In this document: piece after piece, positions 32,488-43,779 of the stretch | Layout: each line of letters opens with the position of its first letter | How positions within the stretch are numbered: the stretch's first letter is position 1 | Assembly: GCA_036429605.1 (NCBI GenBank) | Contig: CM071593.1 | Span: forward strand, 1 to 64,000 | Length of the DNA stretch: 64,000 nucleotides | Direction: 5' to 3' | Source of the DNA: Cladobotryum mycophilum | Taxonomy: Eukaryota; Ascomycota; Sordariomycetes; Hypocreales; Hypocreaceae | Translations under genes and position numbers: made by a program | The notes under the pieces: generated by a model | Told to the model about the DNA's origin: nothing | Database searches by the model: none | Seen by the model: the letters and a program-made list of their open reading frames with translations, nothing else

Positions 32488-35400
32488 TTAAGCATTATAA
32501 AGTCAATGAACAAATTTGTCTATATTTACAGATTCTATAACTATAGGCATTGAGCTGTGAAGGATACCACATATTTCTGAACATTGCAAGTTGCCTCTAC
32601 GTTGATTTAATGTAAAGGATGATTTTTAGCTAACTTATTAGATTAGCGTTATAATATATTAGTAGGATAAAATATTTTGAACATTTATCTAGTTATTTAT
32701 AAGTAAAATAATAATCTTTATAAATTTTACCATCTTTTAAACGAAGGTTTAAAGATTTTCTATCTAGCTTGATGTTTAGAGTATCAAAGTATTTAATTGT
32801 ATCAGTAATACTTTCAAATTCTTTCTCAAAATTTTGCCCTTTTACTAATATAGGTTTATTTTTTTATTAATTTTTAATGAATCTAAGTCTCTATCCACTT
32901 TTAATTTTTTATATTCATCAATAATTAATCCTACTTCTTCAAAATTATCAGGTAAAGTATTCTCTGAGTATTTGCACAAGAAATTATGAAATACTTTTTC
33001 ATCTTTTATATATTTAGTTAAAGTGTCTCTTTTAATAGTTAAACCTAATTCTCTTAAATATTCAATACAAGATGTTAAAGAATCGAAATTTAAAGTATGA
33101 CCTCAAGAATCTACAAATGTATTTCCTTCTTTAATTTCTAATTCCACTGAAATACTTCTACGAGTTCCTAATGTAAACATATCTTGTCTTTCTTTTTGCA
33201 TAATATCTACTAAACCTTCTATAGAAATATTGCTTATTAAAGCAGTAGGTATAGGATAGCTTAATAATAAGAATTTCTTCAGATATGGTATTTTAGAATC
33301 TACATATTTTTTACTAGTTTCTGTATGTATTTTTAATATTCTTTTTAATTCTATTTTAGATTTAGCTTGATAATAAAGAGTACTACATGCTAGATCATAA
33401 ACATAAACAGCATCACCTTTTGATGATCCTGCATTAACAACTCTTAGTGTATTTAAGTTAAATTCTTTATCTAATAAATAATATTGTTCTAATATTAAAG
33501 AGTCTTGATTACTAAATTTATTACTATCTAATTTAAATATTATTAATTTAAAAGCTTTTAGCCCTTCTTTGTGAAGTAAAGGTAATAATTTACCAGCTAA
33601 AGAAAAATCTCCTTTGAAATAGTAATCCATTCTACGTCTCAGTAGATTAGATGAACCTACATATTTCTGACCTGAATCTTTATGTATAAAGATATATACA
33701 CCAGAGAAACCTTTATATTTAGATTTACCAGTTAATTGGTCTAAAAGTTGATTATTTTCCGGTGTAGATATAGGAAGGTCCATTTCAATACCTTGAACTT
33801 TTAATAATTCTTCTAATTTTGAATCAGTAACTGATAAATTTTGATTTAATAATACTTTATTGATAACTGATGAAGTAGTAGGTTTTCCACTATTTATGTG
33901 TTCTAACGCTAAAGACTCTGGGTTATTTACCAAAGGTCTAATTGAATTAAAAGATCTACTTGAGCTAAAGCATCTAGTTAAAGATACAGCAGCTATAGAA
34001 CCTAATCCAACACGTTTATCAAATATGAAGTGATTATTAGAAACACTTCTACTAATTGTATCATGCAATACTACAATAGTCTTTCATATGAAAGACAAGT
34101 GCTTTTGTGTTTGTATTGATAATTTATTTTTACATTAAAATAAGTTTAGCAAACTATTGTAGAGATCCCTAAATATAATTAACGAATTAATATATATCTA
34201 TTTAACAAAAAATACAAATATTCATATTTTTCTGCACTCTTTCAAGTGGGGGCTGACTATACCTTAAGCATTATTAATAATAATAATACCAACCACCGTC
34301 TAGTCGATGAACTGCATACCGGTACTTATAAGTGTTCGGTACTTGGCTGCGGATTGTCCATTGAATAATAAATCTTGATTTTACCGTACCACGAGTCATT
34401 ACCTGTGCCATAAGTTATGTTACCATACTTACTTGGTTAAGATTCCTTTAGGAGTTTCCCGCAATTTGATGATTTTTAACCATAGGTTCACTACAGTTTT
34501 GGCCATTGTTCGATAAGACCGTAGAATACTCCTTCTCTGTTAATAAATACAGAAACTTGATTTAGTCTACCAGGATATGCGTCAGTTTTTATTCCTAATG
34601 AAGGACAAGCAAAAGAATGTATAACATCTCCAGATGTTATAACAAATCTTATGTGTGTTAATTCAGGAACTATTACTCTGTTATCTACTTCTAACATTCT
34701 TAATCCACCTTCTTCTAAATCTGAATCAGGAACTATGTAAGAATCAAATTCTATAAATTCTTCATTAGAATCTATAAAATCAGGATATTGGTAACTTCAA
34801 TATCATTGGTGACCTTCTGCTATGATAGACATTGAAGGATCGTTAACTTCATCCATTAAATATAATAATTTAAAAGATGGGAATGCTATAAGTATTAATA
34901 TAAGAGCTGGAGTTATAGTTCATATTAATTCTATTAAAGTACCGTGGTTTAAGTATTTATGAGATATAGGTGCTCTTTTTTCGGCAAAATTTCTTACTAT
35001 AGAGAAAAGTACTCATCCTACACCAAATAAAATTATTACTAAGTAATACATAATATTATCATGTAATTCTACTAATCCTTCCATTTGCATTAAGGAAAAC
35101 CAAATTTAACTTTCTATTAGTTAAATTGTTAAATAACCTTTAATAATAGCCTTTAAGAATACATTATAAGAGGCTAAGATTTATACATATAATACTACTA
35201 ATAGATTAAAATTAGTAATATTATAATAAGGTTTAATAACATAAAAAAAATAACTGCAATATAAGACTACTAACCCTCTAAAATTCTACCTGTATTCATA
35301 TTAGCTTTAATACGAATAATCTGGTCTAATCCTTCTTCAGTATAGTGAGCTTTATTGCTAATTAATTCTGCTAAAGAGCAGAAGTCTTTAAAGTCTAAAG

Positions 35401-36618
35401 CTTTTATTCCTAAGATAGGATATTTAATAAAGAAAGGAATCACTCTTTCAGTTAAGTCGGACCTTTTAGATACTCTGTACACGACTGCGTTTAAAGAATG
35501 TTTATAAATATTACCACATTCTAAATATTCAGCAATGCAAGCTATTAGTTGTTTATCACGAACATGTTGATTGATTTGGAAGATCAATTCAATAAAAGCT
35601 TTTGAGTTTTCTTTAGGGTTTCTAACTTTAACTCCAAATGATCCCTCTCCGCTAGTAAATCCAGCCAGCCATTGAGGATTATATATTGAGATGTTATTTC
35701 TCTCAGGTCTCATGGCAGGTATGATATCAGGAAAAGCTTCTTTTAATACTTCAGATAAACCATTGTTTATAGATGCTTTAATTGCTATAATTTTACGTAA
35801 ACCTTCAGGTGTTAAATGTTCTTTGTTAATTAGCAATAGGTAAGCTTGTTTAAATAAAGAATAATCTCCAAATTTTTGTGAAATCAATGGATATTTATCA
35901 AAGTGATCTATAACTACTTGTAAATCTTTAATAGAGAATACTCTGTATTGTATTGAAGCTGTACCTTGTGTATAAATCTCACCAACACCAAGATAATTTT
36001 TAATAGCTTCCAATATAAATATATCTTTTTTATGTAGACTTATTTGGAATCTTGGTTTGATTACTCAACCTGATTTAACATTATCGCTTTTTGTTATACT
36101 TAGAACAAATGAACTTTCTGCGTCAGCAAAACCAGTTAAGAAATTAGGATCTATAATTAAATTAGTATTGCCCCCTCTACTATCATTAATAGATGATGTA
36201 GAATAATTTTTTTATTATTAACTAATAGAGTAGTAAGGATTTTGTTCTGATAATTTCTTTCGAAACCCATTAGAGTACACTTTAACATTATATTACGAGA
36301 TATAATGCAACTACCATCTACTCTTTGCTCTTTTACAAATATATTAGAACTTATATTTGATTTAGATCCGCGATTGTCCATTTTTCTTTCGATCATCTCT
36401 TGACTTGTTACTATACCTGAGTAATTACTTCAGCCACCAATATATTTTCATATATGGCTTAGTACCAAGAGCTTTAGGAGGTTCCCGGAGTTTGGTAATT
36501 TAATCCCCATTAATGATTTCCCAGATCATTTTGGAAGAGGAGTAGCACTATCTTGGAAATATATACCTCAAGCAACAGGTGCATCCATATATATAAATGA
36601 ATTTAATATATTTTTCAT
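32488..36618 (-). CDS. cox2: cox2, cytochrome c oxidase subunit 2 (3 exons)
   Basis: CuA-binding subunit of complex IV. Exons 36538-36618, 34518-35087 and 32488-32586, 249 aa. Landmarks: MDAPVAWGIYFQDSATP in exon 1, QMEGLVELHDNIMYYL and EGHQWYWSYQYPDF in exon 2, then IHSFACPSLGIKTDAYPGR with the first copper ligand region, and exon 3 QCSEICGILHSSMPIV completing the CuA site. The start is the ATG at 36618. Confidence 0.94.
32587..34517 (-). mobile_element. cox2 intron 2, group I
   Basis: Inserted between Phe-Tyr-Gly and Gln-Cys-Ser, inside the copper-site region. The core is at the 5' end (34250-34470: TTGCGGGAAACTCC, GACAATCCGCAGCC, GTTCATCGACTAGACGG, AAGGTATAGTC). The ORF follows. Confidence 0.82.
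32693..34065 (-). pseudogene. cox2 i2 GIY-YIG ORF with an A-tract frame break near its end
   Basis: Open in a frame that is in phase with cox2 exon 2 if spliced at TTG|CATGATAC (34065/34066), which resembles the true TTG|CAATGTTC. GIY-YIG pair SGVYIFIHKDSGQKYVGSSN, then EQYYLLDKEFNLNTL and a long C-terminal domain. At AAT AAA AAA ATA AAC (plus T7, 32859-32865) the frame ends; one base back gives AAT AAA CCT and about 50 further residues to TAA 32693. The nuclease domain itself is intact. Confidence 0.75.
35088..36537 (-). mobile_element. cox2 intron 1, group I
   Basis: Inserted after Ser-Ala-Thr-Pro of exon 1. The core at the 5' end (about 36245-36535) is closely similar to that of nad5 i1, sharing AAAGAGCAAAGAGTAGATGG and GTGTACTCTAATGGG. 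Confidence 0.82.
35270..36537 (-). pseudogene. cox2 i1 LAGLIDADG ORF with an A7 frame break
   Basis: In frame with exon 1 through the core (LMGFERNYQNK). At AAT AAA AAA ATT ATT (plus T7, 36207-36213) the frame leaves the expected path; one base back gives AAT TAT TCT ACA and a normal protein with motif 1 FLTGFADAESSFVL and motif 2 WLAGFTSGEGSFGV, ending at 35270. Everything downstream of the break is uninterrupted. Confidence 0.77.
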
Positions 36619-36783
36619 TAAAAAATTATAATATAAAATTTCTAATTATAAATAGAATTGTTTTTATTATTGTTAGTGTATACTAACGTCCCACCCACCC
36701 AAACCCTTATATAAATACATAAATTTATATATAATTATTATATATTTTGTAATAAAAAGTATTTTGAAATTTAAAGAATTTAA

Positions 36784-38086
36784 TTAAGCAACATATAATA
36801 ATAGTAAAGACATCATTAAAGCGAATACAATTTATGATGTGCTACTAATTTCTATTTATGTAAATAACATATCTATTTCTATAGACTTTATTTACACCTT
36901 TCTCCCTTTGAGTTGCTTCTCTTCTTAATAAAGTTTTAACATCTGAATTTAAGAATTTTGCTGCTTCTCTAACACTACTATGTATAGTAGTTGTTTTAGT
37001 TGAAAGGTCAGTTATTTCAACTTCTAACCCTTTAACGGGAGTGTAATCTCTATTTCTAGCGATCTCTTTGAATTTTTCTATAGTTTCAGCTGTATGCTTT
37101 TTGTTATAGAAAGAGTTATTAGGACCTCTACGATTTTCACTCATAAGATTTGTTACTTCATCGGTATGCTTTCTACCAGTAGCTGATATTTTCATTTTTT
37201 CTATAGATTCAGGATTATGTTTATATCCTTTACTACTACCAGCTGTAGGATTAGCATTATATTCCGGCTGGATAAAATCTATTCATTTTTGTTCGCACAG
37301 AATAACATTTTCAGAGTCACTGTACTCTAAGATATGTAAATTAAAATTACTCATAGTATGTTTATTTAACGATCTAACTATGTATAAATTGTGTCTAGAT
37401 TCTAAATATCAAAGTTGATAGTAATCACTTATTCTTGAATATAAGGGATCGCCACTACCAACATATATTTTATTGTTGATTTTATTTTCTCAAGCATATA
37501 CCCCTATTTTACCATTATTATCCAAACGTATTTGGTTTCTTTGGTTAATAGGGTCATAATAAGATTTTTCTACACCTTTTGGTATTCTAGGTCCTTTATT
37601 AACTTCTGTCGAAAAGGATCTAAGAAATAGATTTTTACATAAAAGAAATGTTTTATATACTTTAATATATGTAGCAAATACTTCCTTAAGAGATCTCTCT
37701 CTTATTTAGACTATGTCTTATACCTTACATTGTAAGATATGAGGGCACTCGTGGTAGAATTATCGTTAAATACATTACTCATCTACTAGTCGTTGAACGG
37801 TTTTAATATATCAAAGTGTATAATATTAAACTTCGCTGCAAATTAACATATATTATATGTACTCCTTGCAATTCACCCTCTTTATTCTGCGCTATTCGCT
37901 ATCTAACGCAGTAGCTTCTGAGAAGGCAAAACCTAAGATAGAATATGAGAATAATTGGTTTTTTAATGAAGGGTTTCTAGCAACTCCTAATATTAAACAT
38001 CCAAATACTACTCCTATTCCAACTCCAGCACCTAATACACCTACTGTAGCTAACCCTGCTCCTATAATTTTTGATGATTGTAACAT
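36784..38086 (-). CDS. atp9: atp9, ATP synthase c subunit (2 exons)
   Basis: Proteolipid of the F0 ring. Exon 1 is 37906-38086 and exon 2 36784-36827, giving 74 aa. The sequence MLQSSKIIGAGLATVGVLGA...GVARNPSLKNQLFSYSILGF carries the conserved loop Arg-Asn-Pro-Ser, and exon 1 holds the essential Glu in FSEATA. Start ATG at 38086; an open frame upstream of it is not part of the conserved protein. Confidence 0.94.
36828..37905 (-). mobile_element. atp9 intron 1, group I
   Basis: Splits the second helix after Glu-Ala-Thr-Ala. The core is first (37710-37870, with GTTCAACGACTAGTAG and AAGACATAGTC). Then, at 37680/37681, AAG|TATTTGCT imitates the true acceptor TTG|TATTCGCT at 36827/36828, and a GIY-YIG ORF begins there in phase with exon 1. 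Confidence 0.82.
36845..37680 (-). CDS. atp9 i1 GIY-YIG homing endonuclease
   Basis: Open from the exon-like acceptor at 37680 to TAG at 36845, about 278 codons, 17 bases short of exon 2. GIY-YIG pair IGVYAWENKINNKIYVGSGD, then EQKWIDFIQPEYNANPTAGS, NUMOD3-like repeats and a C-terminal helix-turn-helix-like segment (REAAKFLNSDVKTLL). No frame break. If spliced at 37680 the product is fused to the first 60 residues of Atp9. Confidence 0.82.
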
Positions 38087-38280
38087 AATTTTTTTATAAA
38101 ATGTTAAAAATAAAATCTCGTAAATTGTTGTATTTTTTAATATTAGAAATGTAAATTTCACAAAATAAATAGAAAATTCATATCCCTAGCCAGCTAGGTA
38201 TAGCGAAGCAGCCTTTTAATAAGATTACATAATTTTTTTTTGTTTTTGGTTTTTGGTTTTTTTAAGACAGTTAGCCTTAT

Positions 38281-38535
38281 TTATTTTCAATAAATGTATT
38301 TATAAATTTTTTTGATTTCTAGAAATAATCGTAAGATTGTCTGCTATCTATTTTTAAAGCATTTTTACCTAATTCAAATACAAATCCTGCTGTTATTATA
38401 CCTATAAAGATAAGTACAACTATTAAACCGTAAATTCCATTTTCATAACTACTTAGACCATAAGGATATATAACTAATATTTATAAGTCTAATAATAGGT
38501 AAACTAAAGCAGCTTCCCTCCCCTTTCGCTTTCTT
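38281..38535 (-). pseudogene. nad3 3' fragment, copy 3 (dead)
   Basis: Encodes the last third of Nad3 (ILVIYPYGLSSYENGIYGLI, FVFELGKNALKIDSRQSYDY) with two in-frame stops: TAA where Glu is expected in LDLEIL, and TAG before KSKKF. Nearly identical at its 3' end to copy 2 at 40.5 kb. Probably a displaced gene end. Confidence 0.8.
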
Positions 38536-38575
38536 TCTCCATTATTACATATATTGGCAAAGGTAAAAGTATAAA

Positions 38576-40088
38576 TTATTCTTCTTTCTCAACATATTTA
38601 ATTTTCAAAACACCTTTATATAGAGAACCATTTTTAATGTTACTTGAAAGAGTTCCAGGTTGATATTTACTATATTTAGGATCTAAAGCTTGTAAATATC
38701 TAGCAGTTTCATTAAGAGAATTCAATACTAAACCCTCACCAGTCTCCATATTTGTCAATTCAACCTTTTTAGATAGCTTTTCGTGCGCAGCTTTTCTAAT
38801 CTTACTTATATTTACACTAAGCACTTTTTTCAGTCTTTACGTATTTCATCTACATAGTTAATTAATTCCTCAGGACTCATAGTTTCTATAGTGAAATCAG
38901 ATTCATTTAACGACACTGAAGAAAGAATAAAACGATCTAGATACAACTTATTTTCTTTTAAAATACGGCTAAGGTTTCTTAAATCTAAACCTATGCTTTT
39001 TACTAACTCTGAACGACTGTTAGCGATAAAAAGAAGTTTATTAGTTTTACTATCGTACATATATGTAGCTCTATAATTTTTTATTAAACTAGGTAACATT
39101 GACCCAGGGCTACGTTTAAGTCCAGCAGGTGAAGCCGCAACTTTTAAAACATTGTACTCAGGGTTAAACTCTAAAATAAACATTTGTTCTAAGGCTAAAG
39201 AGAAATTTTTTAGCACACTTTTTTCTGTGCTACGCAAGGAAGTTTCCTGAAACTCTTCTACATAGCTATCTTTAGATTTAACTTCAGTTAGAGCTAAGTC
39301 TAATAATTCCTGAGGGATTATATATAAATCTAAATAGAAATTTTCTAATCCTACGTCTTTTATTGCCAAATCTACTACTCTATTTCCTAGATTAGGTCCT
39401 AAGTAACCAGTAGTTAATCTATTAGCTAAAGAAATTGAAGAACCTACATAGCTAAAACCGTTTAGTTTATTCGTAAACACGTAAACTCCTCCTTTACCTA
39501 TTTCACCGTTACGAACATAATTTCCCACATGTTCTGTTAAAAGGTTGGACATTTGTAAAGGCAGTTCTAATCTAACTGGTGAGATTTTTTTAATAGATTA
39601 AATACTTTCGGACTTAATTCAAAGTTAGGAATATGACGAGTCAATATTGAGCAAATTAAATCTAGATTTATGTTAGGTCTGGCTAATTCTTGAGTAGGAT
39701 ACTTTTTCAAAAAGCTATTAACTAAAATGAAAGGGTTATCTTGGTCGGAAATATTATGGGAATTAACTTTACTTCAAAATTGGCCTTTTTTTACTAGAGT
39801 AGAATATGCTCTTTTCGAATTTTTCATATATACAAACGTAGTTCTAGACTTTCTTTGTTGAATAGTGGCTAAGTAAGCTTTGTTTATAAAGTATACAATT
39901 CTTTTTGTATTTAACAATAAACCTCCGAGTAAAACTAGACCTATAGTTACTACTGCTAAAGAGAAAATATCATAATTTAATACAAATAATAATATTAATA
40001 CCGCAATTCTATATAATAGAATTGATATGTCACGTCTTAGTTCGACGGTGTTGGAAATTAAAAGTGATAATAAAATAGTTCTTATCAT
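38576..40088 (-). pseudogene. nad2 5' fragment fused to a GIY-YIG ORF, two A-tract frame breaks
   Basis: The frame opens with a diverged copy of the Nad2 N-terminus (ATG at 40088, related to the real gene at 43736) and leaves it after Gly-Gly-Leu-Leu-Leu. It continues as a GIY-YIG protein: GGVYVFTNKLNGFSYVGSSI, EQMFILEFNPEYNVLKVAAS, long C-terminal region. Two breaks need a one-base step back: A7 at plus 39585-39591 (phase A AAA AAA) and A6 at plus 38825-38830 (A AAA AAG). With both, the frame is open to TAA at 38576. Confidence 0.7.
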
Positions 40089-40124
40089 TGTTTTTTTTAA
40101 TTATTTTGTTGTTGAAAGGTCAAC

Positions 40125-40196
40125 TGCTTAAGGAAAGAATCGAACTCTCATTTTTAATTTAAGAAATTAACGTTATTACTTTTAAACTACTTAAGC
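40125..40196 (-). pseudogene. Diverged trnM copy, anticodon now CTT
   Basis: Matches trnM at 43.8 kb over most of its length and lies, like it, just upstream of a nad2 start. The anticodon loop has changed from TTCATAC to TTCTTAA, which would read as Lys. The acceptor stem GCTTAAG/CTTAAGC and a weakened T stem are kept, so it might still fold. Confidence 0.6.
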
Positions 40197-40489
40197 TTTT
40201 TAACATTATGTTAAAGATATAATGTTAAAAATAAAGAATAAATACCTATTTAAATAAGGTCTTTAAGATTTCATATAATTGTTTATAGTATAACGAGGGA
40301 TATTTAACTCTCTGGCTTGCTCCCTGACCCCATAAAAGGTATGGGTGCTTTCACTATAGATAGATAAGTTTTGTTTCATTAGTTGTAAGATCAAGTACTT
40401 CTATTTCTATTTTTGAACTTCAACCATTTCACTTCACTTCTCTACTAATAGATCTACCCTTTTTGAAAACGTCTACCCTTCAGATAATA

Positions 40490-40789
40490 CTATTTATTTT
40501 CAATAAATGTATTTACAAATTTTTTTGATTTATAAAAATAATCGTAAGATTGTCTGCTATCTATTTTTAAAGCATTTTTACCTAATTCAAATACGAATCC
40601 TACAGTTATAATTAATATGAAAATTAATAATACAACTAACCCATAAACTTCATTACTATAAATACTCATAGCATAAGGGTAAATTAGTAAGATTTCTAAA
40701 TCAAAAAGAAGATATACAAGAGCAAAAATAAAGAATTTTACACCGAATTGAGTTCTATTTTGTCCAAGGAAACTATGAAAACCACATTC
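40490..40789 (-). pseudogene. nad3 3' fragment, copy 2 (displaced original end)
   Basis: Begins GAATGTGG directly after the stop of the GIY-YIG ORF and encodes ECGFHSFLGQNRTQFGVKFF through FVFELGKNALKIDSRQ to TAG at 40490, with no break. It lacks the first 38 codons. It matches where the intact nad3 reads FECGFHSF, so it looks like the original 3' part pushed downstream. Alternatively it could be a spliced exon, but no intron core lies between. Confidence 0.8.
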
Positions 40790-41660
40790 CTAATCCTTTT
40801 TCTTAAATAAATATTTATCTAGGTAAGGATTAGATGATTTCATGTAATTATGTATAGTAGAGTGTGCGATACCTAATATTCTAGCTGCCTCACGCATAGA
40901 TACATAAGTAGTAGTAGTATTAGTTGTAAGATCAACTACTTCAAGTCCTACCCCAGAACGTCAGCTCTCAACTAACTGCTCTTCACTCTTTAAGTTAATA
41001 TCTTCAGATAATGTTATTTTTTTCAAGATGTATCTTTTTTTTAAAGGTTTTTCTTGATTATTTGAAAAGTATCTGGATACTTGTCCTCTAGCTGCTCCTA
41101 TGTCTAATTCAGCTTTAGTTATAGAGTCATAAATTGTTTCCTTATTAGTTAAAATATCTGTAACTGAAACTATTATACGGTTAGGGTTACTAAGTCCTGC
41201 TTTTAATTTAGCCTCCTCTGAACGGATTGTCCCCAATCTGCTGGGCATAGAATTAGCTTCTTTTAGAATGTTATATTCTGGTGAGCATAAAGCTATGTAA
41301 TAGGTTTCTCTGTCAAATCTTACTTCAGAATCGCAATATTCTATTATCTCTAATCTAAAATTAGAGTAACCATACTTAATTAAAGCTCTACATATAAGCA
41401 TACTGTCGTTAGCCATTAAATGATTAACATTGTAATAATTAACAAATCTTTCTTTTAAGTTAACAGCTGACCCTATGTAGCTTTTATTGCTGGTAAGATT
41501 AACTCAACGATAAATACCCGATCTTCCTTTATTATCACTTAGAATAATAGTTTTACAAGTATCAGCGTTAGAGTACACCGTGTTAGGAATTACCTCCTCT
41601 TTAGTTGGTGTACTACTAGTAGAATAGAATCTTACATGGTTAAGTTTATTAGAACTATTT
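40790..41660 (-). CDS. Free-standing GIY-YIG homing endonuclease after nad3
   Basis: Follows the nad3 stop in a different frame without an evident ATG. GIY-YIG pair SGIYRWVNLTSNKSYIGSAV, then RETYYIALCSPEYNILKEAN and a NUMOD-like tail; open with TGA as Trp to TAG 40790. Immediately behind it is a second nad3 3' end. This layout (new gene end, endonuclease, old gene end) resembles the Allomyces atp6 case of gene-end replacement. Confidence 0.78.
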
Positions 41661-42068
41661 CCCTTTGAATGTAGAGATTGTATGAATAAATTTTGTGTCT
41701 GAGATATTGCTCCAGTCTTGTCTAGATTTTATCTTTAAAGCTCCTTTACCTAATTCAAATATGAATCCTATTGTAATCATTATTGTGAAAATTAACATTA
41801 CTATTAATCCATATATTTCATTACTATATATACTCATAGCATAAGGATATATTAGTAAAATTTCTAAATCTAGTATAAGATATAATAATGCGTAAATAAA
41901 GAATGATACATTGAACGGAGATCTAGTTTGCAAGAAAGAATGAAACCCGCACTCGAAAATACTATACTTTTCTTGATAAGGGTTGTGAGGAGCTAATATA
42001 AAATTAAGAAGTAAAAAAACTAAAGCTAAAACAGAAACGAAAATAAAAAGTAATGTTACACTACTCAT
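41655..42068 (-). CDS. nad3: nad3, NADH dehydrogenase subunit 3
   Basis: Complex I membrane subunit, 137 aa, ATG at 42068 directly after the nad2 stop (TAAATG, zero spacing). Contains NPYQEKYSIFECGFHSF and LEILLIYPYA. Its C-terminus (KIKSRQDWSNISDTKF) differs from those of the two 3' fragments downstream (KIDSRQSYDYF), which fits replacement of the gene end by an incoming element. Confidence 0.92.
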   Translation of the reverse strand: MSSVTLLFIFVSVLALVFLLLNFILAPHNPYQEKYSIFECGFHSFLQTRSPFNVSFFIYALLYLILDLEILLIYPYAMSIYSNEIYGLIVMLIFTIMITIGFIFELGKGALKIKSRQDWSNISDTKFIHTISTFKGK

Positions 42069-43736
42069 TTAACCATTAAATAAGATTTGTACCAATATGG
42101 TACCCATGCTTAGCCATTCTTTATTCATAAATATAAATAATAAAATTATAAGTGTTATATTAGATATAACAAAAGCAAAAGGGCTTGATATAACTATATT
42201 ATTATATTTAAAGTTTACATTTTTGATAACTGTTTTATTTTTATTTAACACATTACCTTTTAATATTAAATTTTCTAATAAAGTGTTAACTTTATAATCA
42301 GGTAAACTGAAGAATATTTCTTTTATTATACCTAAATAGTAAACTCCACCAATAACACTAGTTAATATAGCTATTAAAGATAAGAACACAAGACCTTTAT
42401 CTAAAGCAGCACTTAATACCATCTGTTTTCCGAAGAATCCTATTAAAGGAGGTATACCTGCAAATGAGAATATAGTAATAGCTAAACTTAAGGCTAATAA
42501 AGGATTTATATGGAAATAACCTTTCAATTGATTTACTAATTGAACAGGAGAATTATTTTTATCCATTAATTCTTCGTGTTCTTTGTTTTCGCTTGTATAA
42601 CAATATAATGAGAAACCTATAGCTATTAATATCATAAAGGCATTTAGATTACTTATAATATATTGAGTTAAGTAAAATATAAGTGCTTGAGTAGATTCGA
42701 TACTTGAGATACCTAAAGCTAAAAGCATAAACCCTACGTGAGAGATAGTACTGTAAGCAAATAATCTTTTTATTCTAAATTGAGTTAAACCTACTACTGT
42801 TCCTATTATTAATGAGAATAAAGAACTCAGTAATATTATAAATGTTCAGCTCATTTCAGAAAAGCTATTGTTTGTGTAGTATACTATTTGTAATAATAAA
42901 ATAAATATAGAAATTTTCGCTATAAGAGCTACAAAAGTAGTTACTATAGTAGGTATAGCATCGTAAACATCAGGTGATCAGAAATGGAAAGGTGCTGCAC
43001 TTACTTTAAATAAGAATCCTATAGTAAATATTACTAAAGAAAGATTAATGTAATAAGGTTTGTATCATAAATCTGAAGAACTTATATCACTTATGCTAGT
43101 TATAATATATAAACCATCTAAACTAGTACTACCTGTGTTAGCGTATATTAAACCAGTTCCTAGTAAAATGAAACAAGAACTTAATCCTCCTAATAAGAAG
43201 TACATCAATCCACCTGTTGTAGATAATTCTGAATTTCTATATATAGTACTTAATATGTATAGGCCATAACTTTGCAATTCTATAGCAAGGAAAATAGAAA
43301 CTAAATCATTAGTTGACATTAAGAATATAGCACCTGTAATTATAAATAATAAAATTAAAGGATATTCTATAATTTTAAAATGTTCCCCCATTTTATTTAT
43401 AATTTTAGTATTATAATATACAAATTTATATAATACTAAATCTTTTAAAGATGAATATTCTGATACTCACACTTTTCTAGGATAGAAGCTAGTTAATGTT
43501 AATATTAATATACTTACTATAAATAAGAAAATATGGAATATTTGTGTAAGGTTTGTAATTAACAATAAACCTCCATGTAGACCTATACCTTTAGTTACTA
43601 CAGTTAAAGAGGATATATCATTTAAAATACAATAAATTAATATTAATATCGCAATTCTATTATATAGAATTGATATATCACGTCTTACATTGACGGCGTT
43701 AGAAAGTAAAAGAGATAAAATAGATATTATTATCAT
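42069..43736 (-). CDS. nad2: nad2, NADH dehydrogenase subunit 2
   Basis: Antiporter-like complex I subunit, 555 aa, ATG 43736 to TAA 42069 with TGA as Trp. No intron. Landmarks: [59 protein letters not shown]. Abuts nad3. Confidence 0.92.
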
Positions 43737-43779
43737 TTGATCAATTATATTATATTATGTGTTGTTGATATATTTCAAC

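Noticed and set aside
37857..38099. Plus-strand ORF over atp9
   Set aside because: Antisense to atp9 exon 1, whose protein is unmistakable.
37892..38161. atp9 starting at the earlier in-frame ATG, giving 25 extra residues
   Set aside because: The 74-aa protein from 38086 has the exact family length and start; the upstream residues are not conserved.
40490..42068. nad3 as an intron-containing gene joined from codon 38 to 40789
   Set aside because: No group I or group II core lies between, and the upstream nad3 is complete without splicing; gene-end replacement explains it better, though RNA data could change this.
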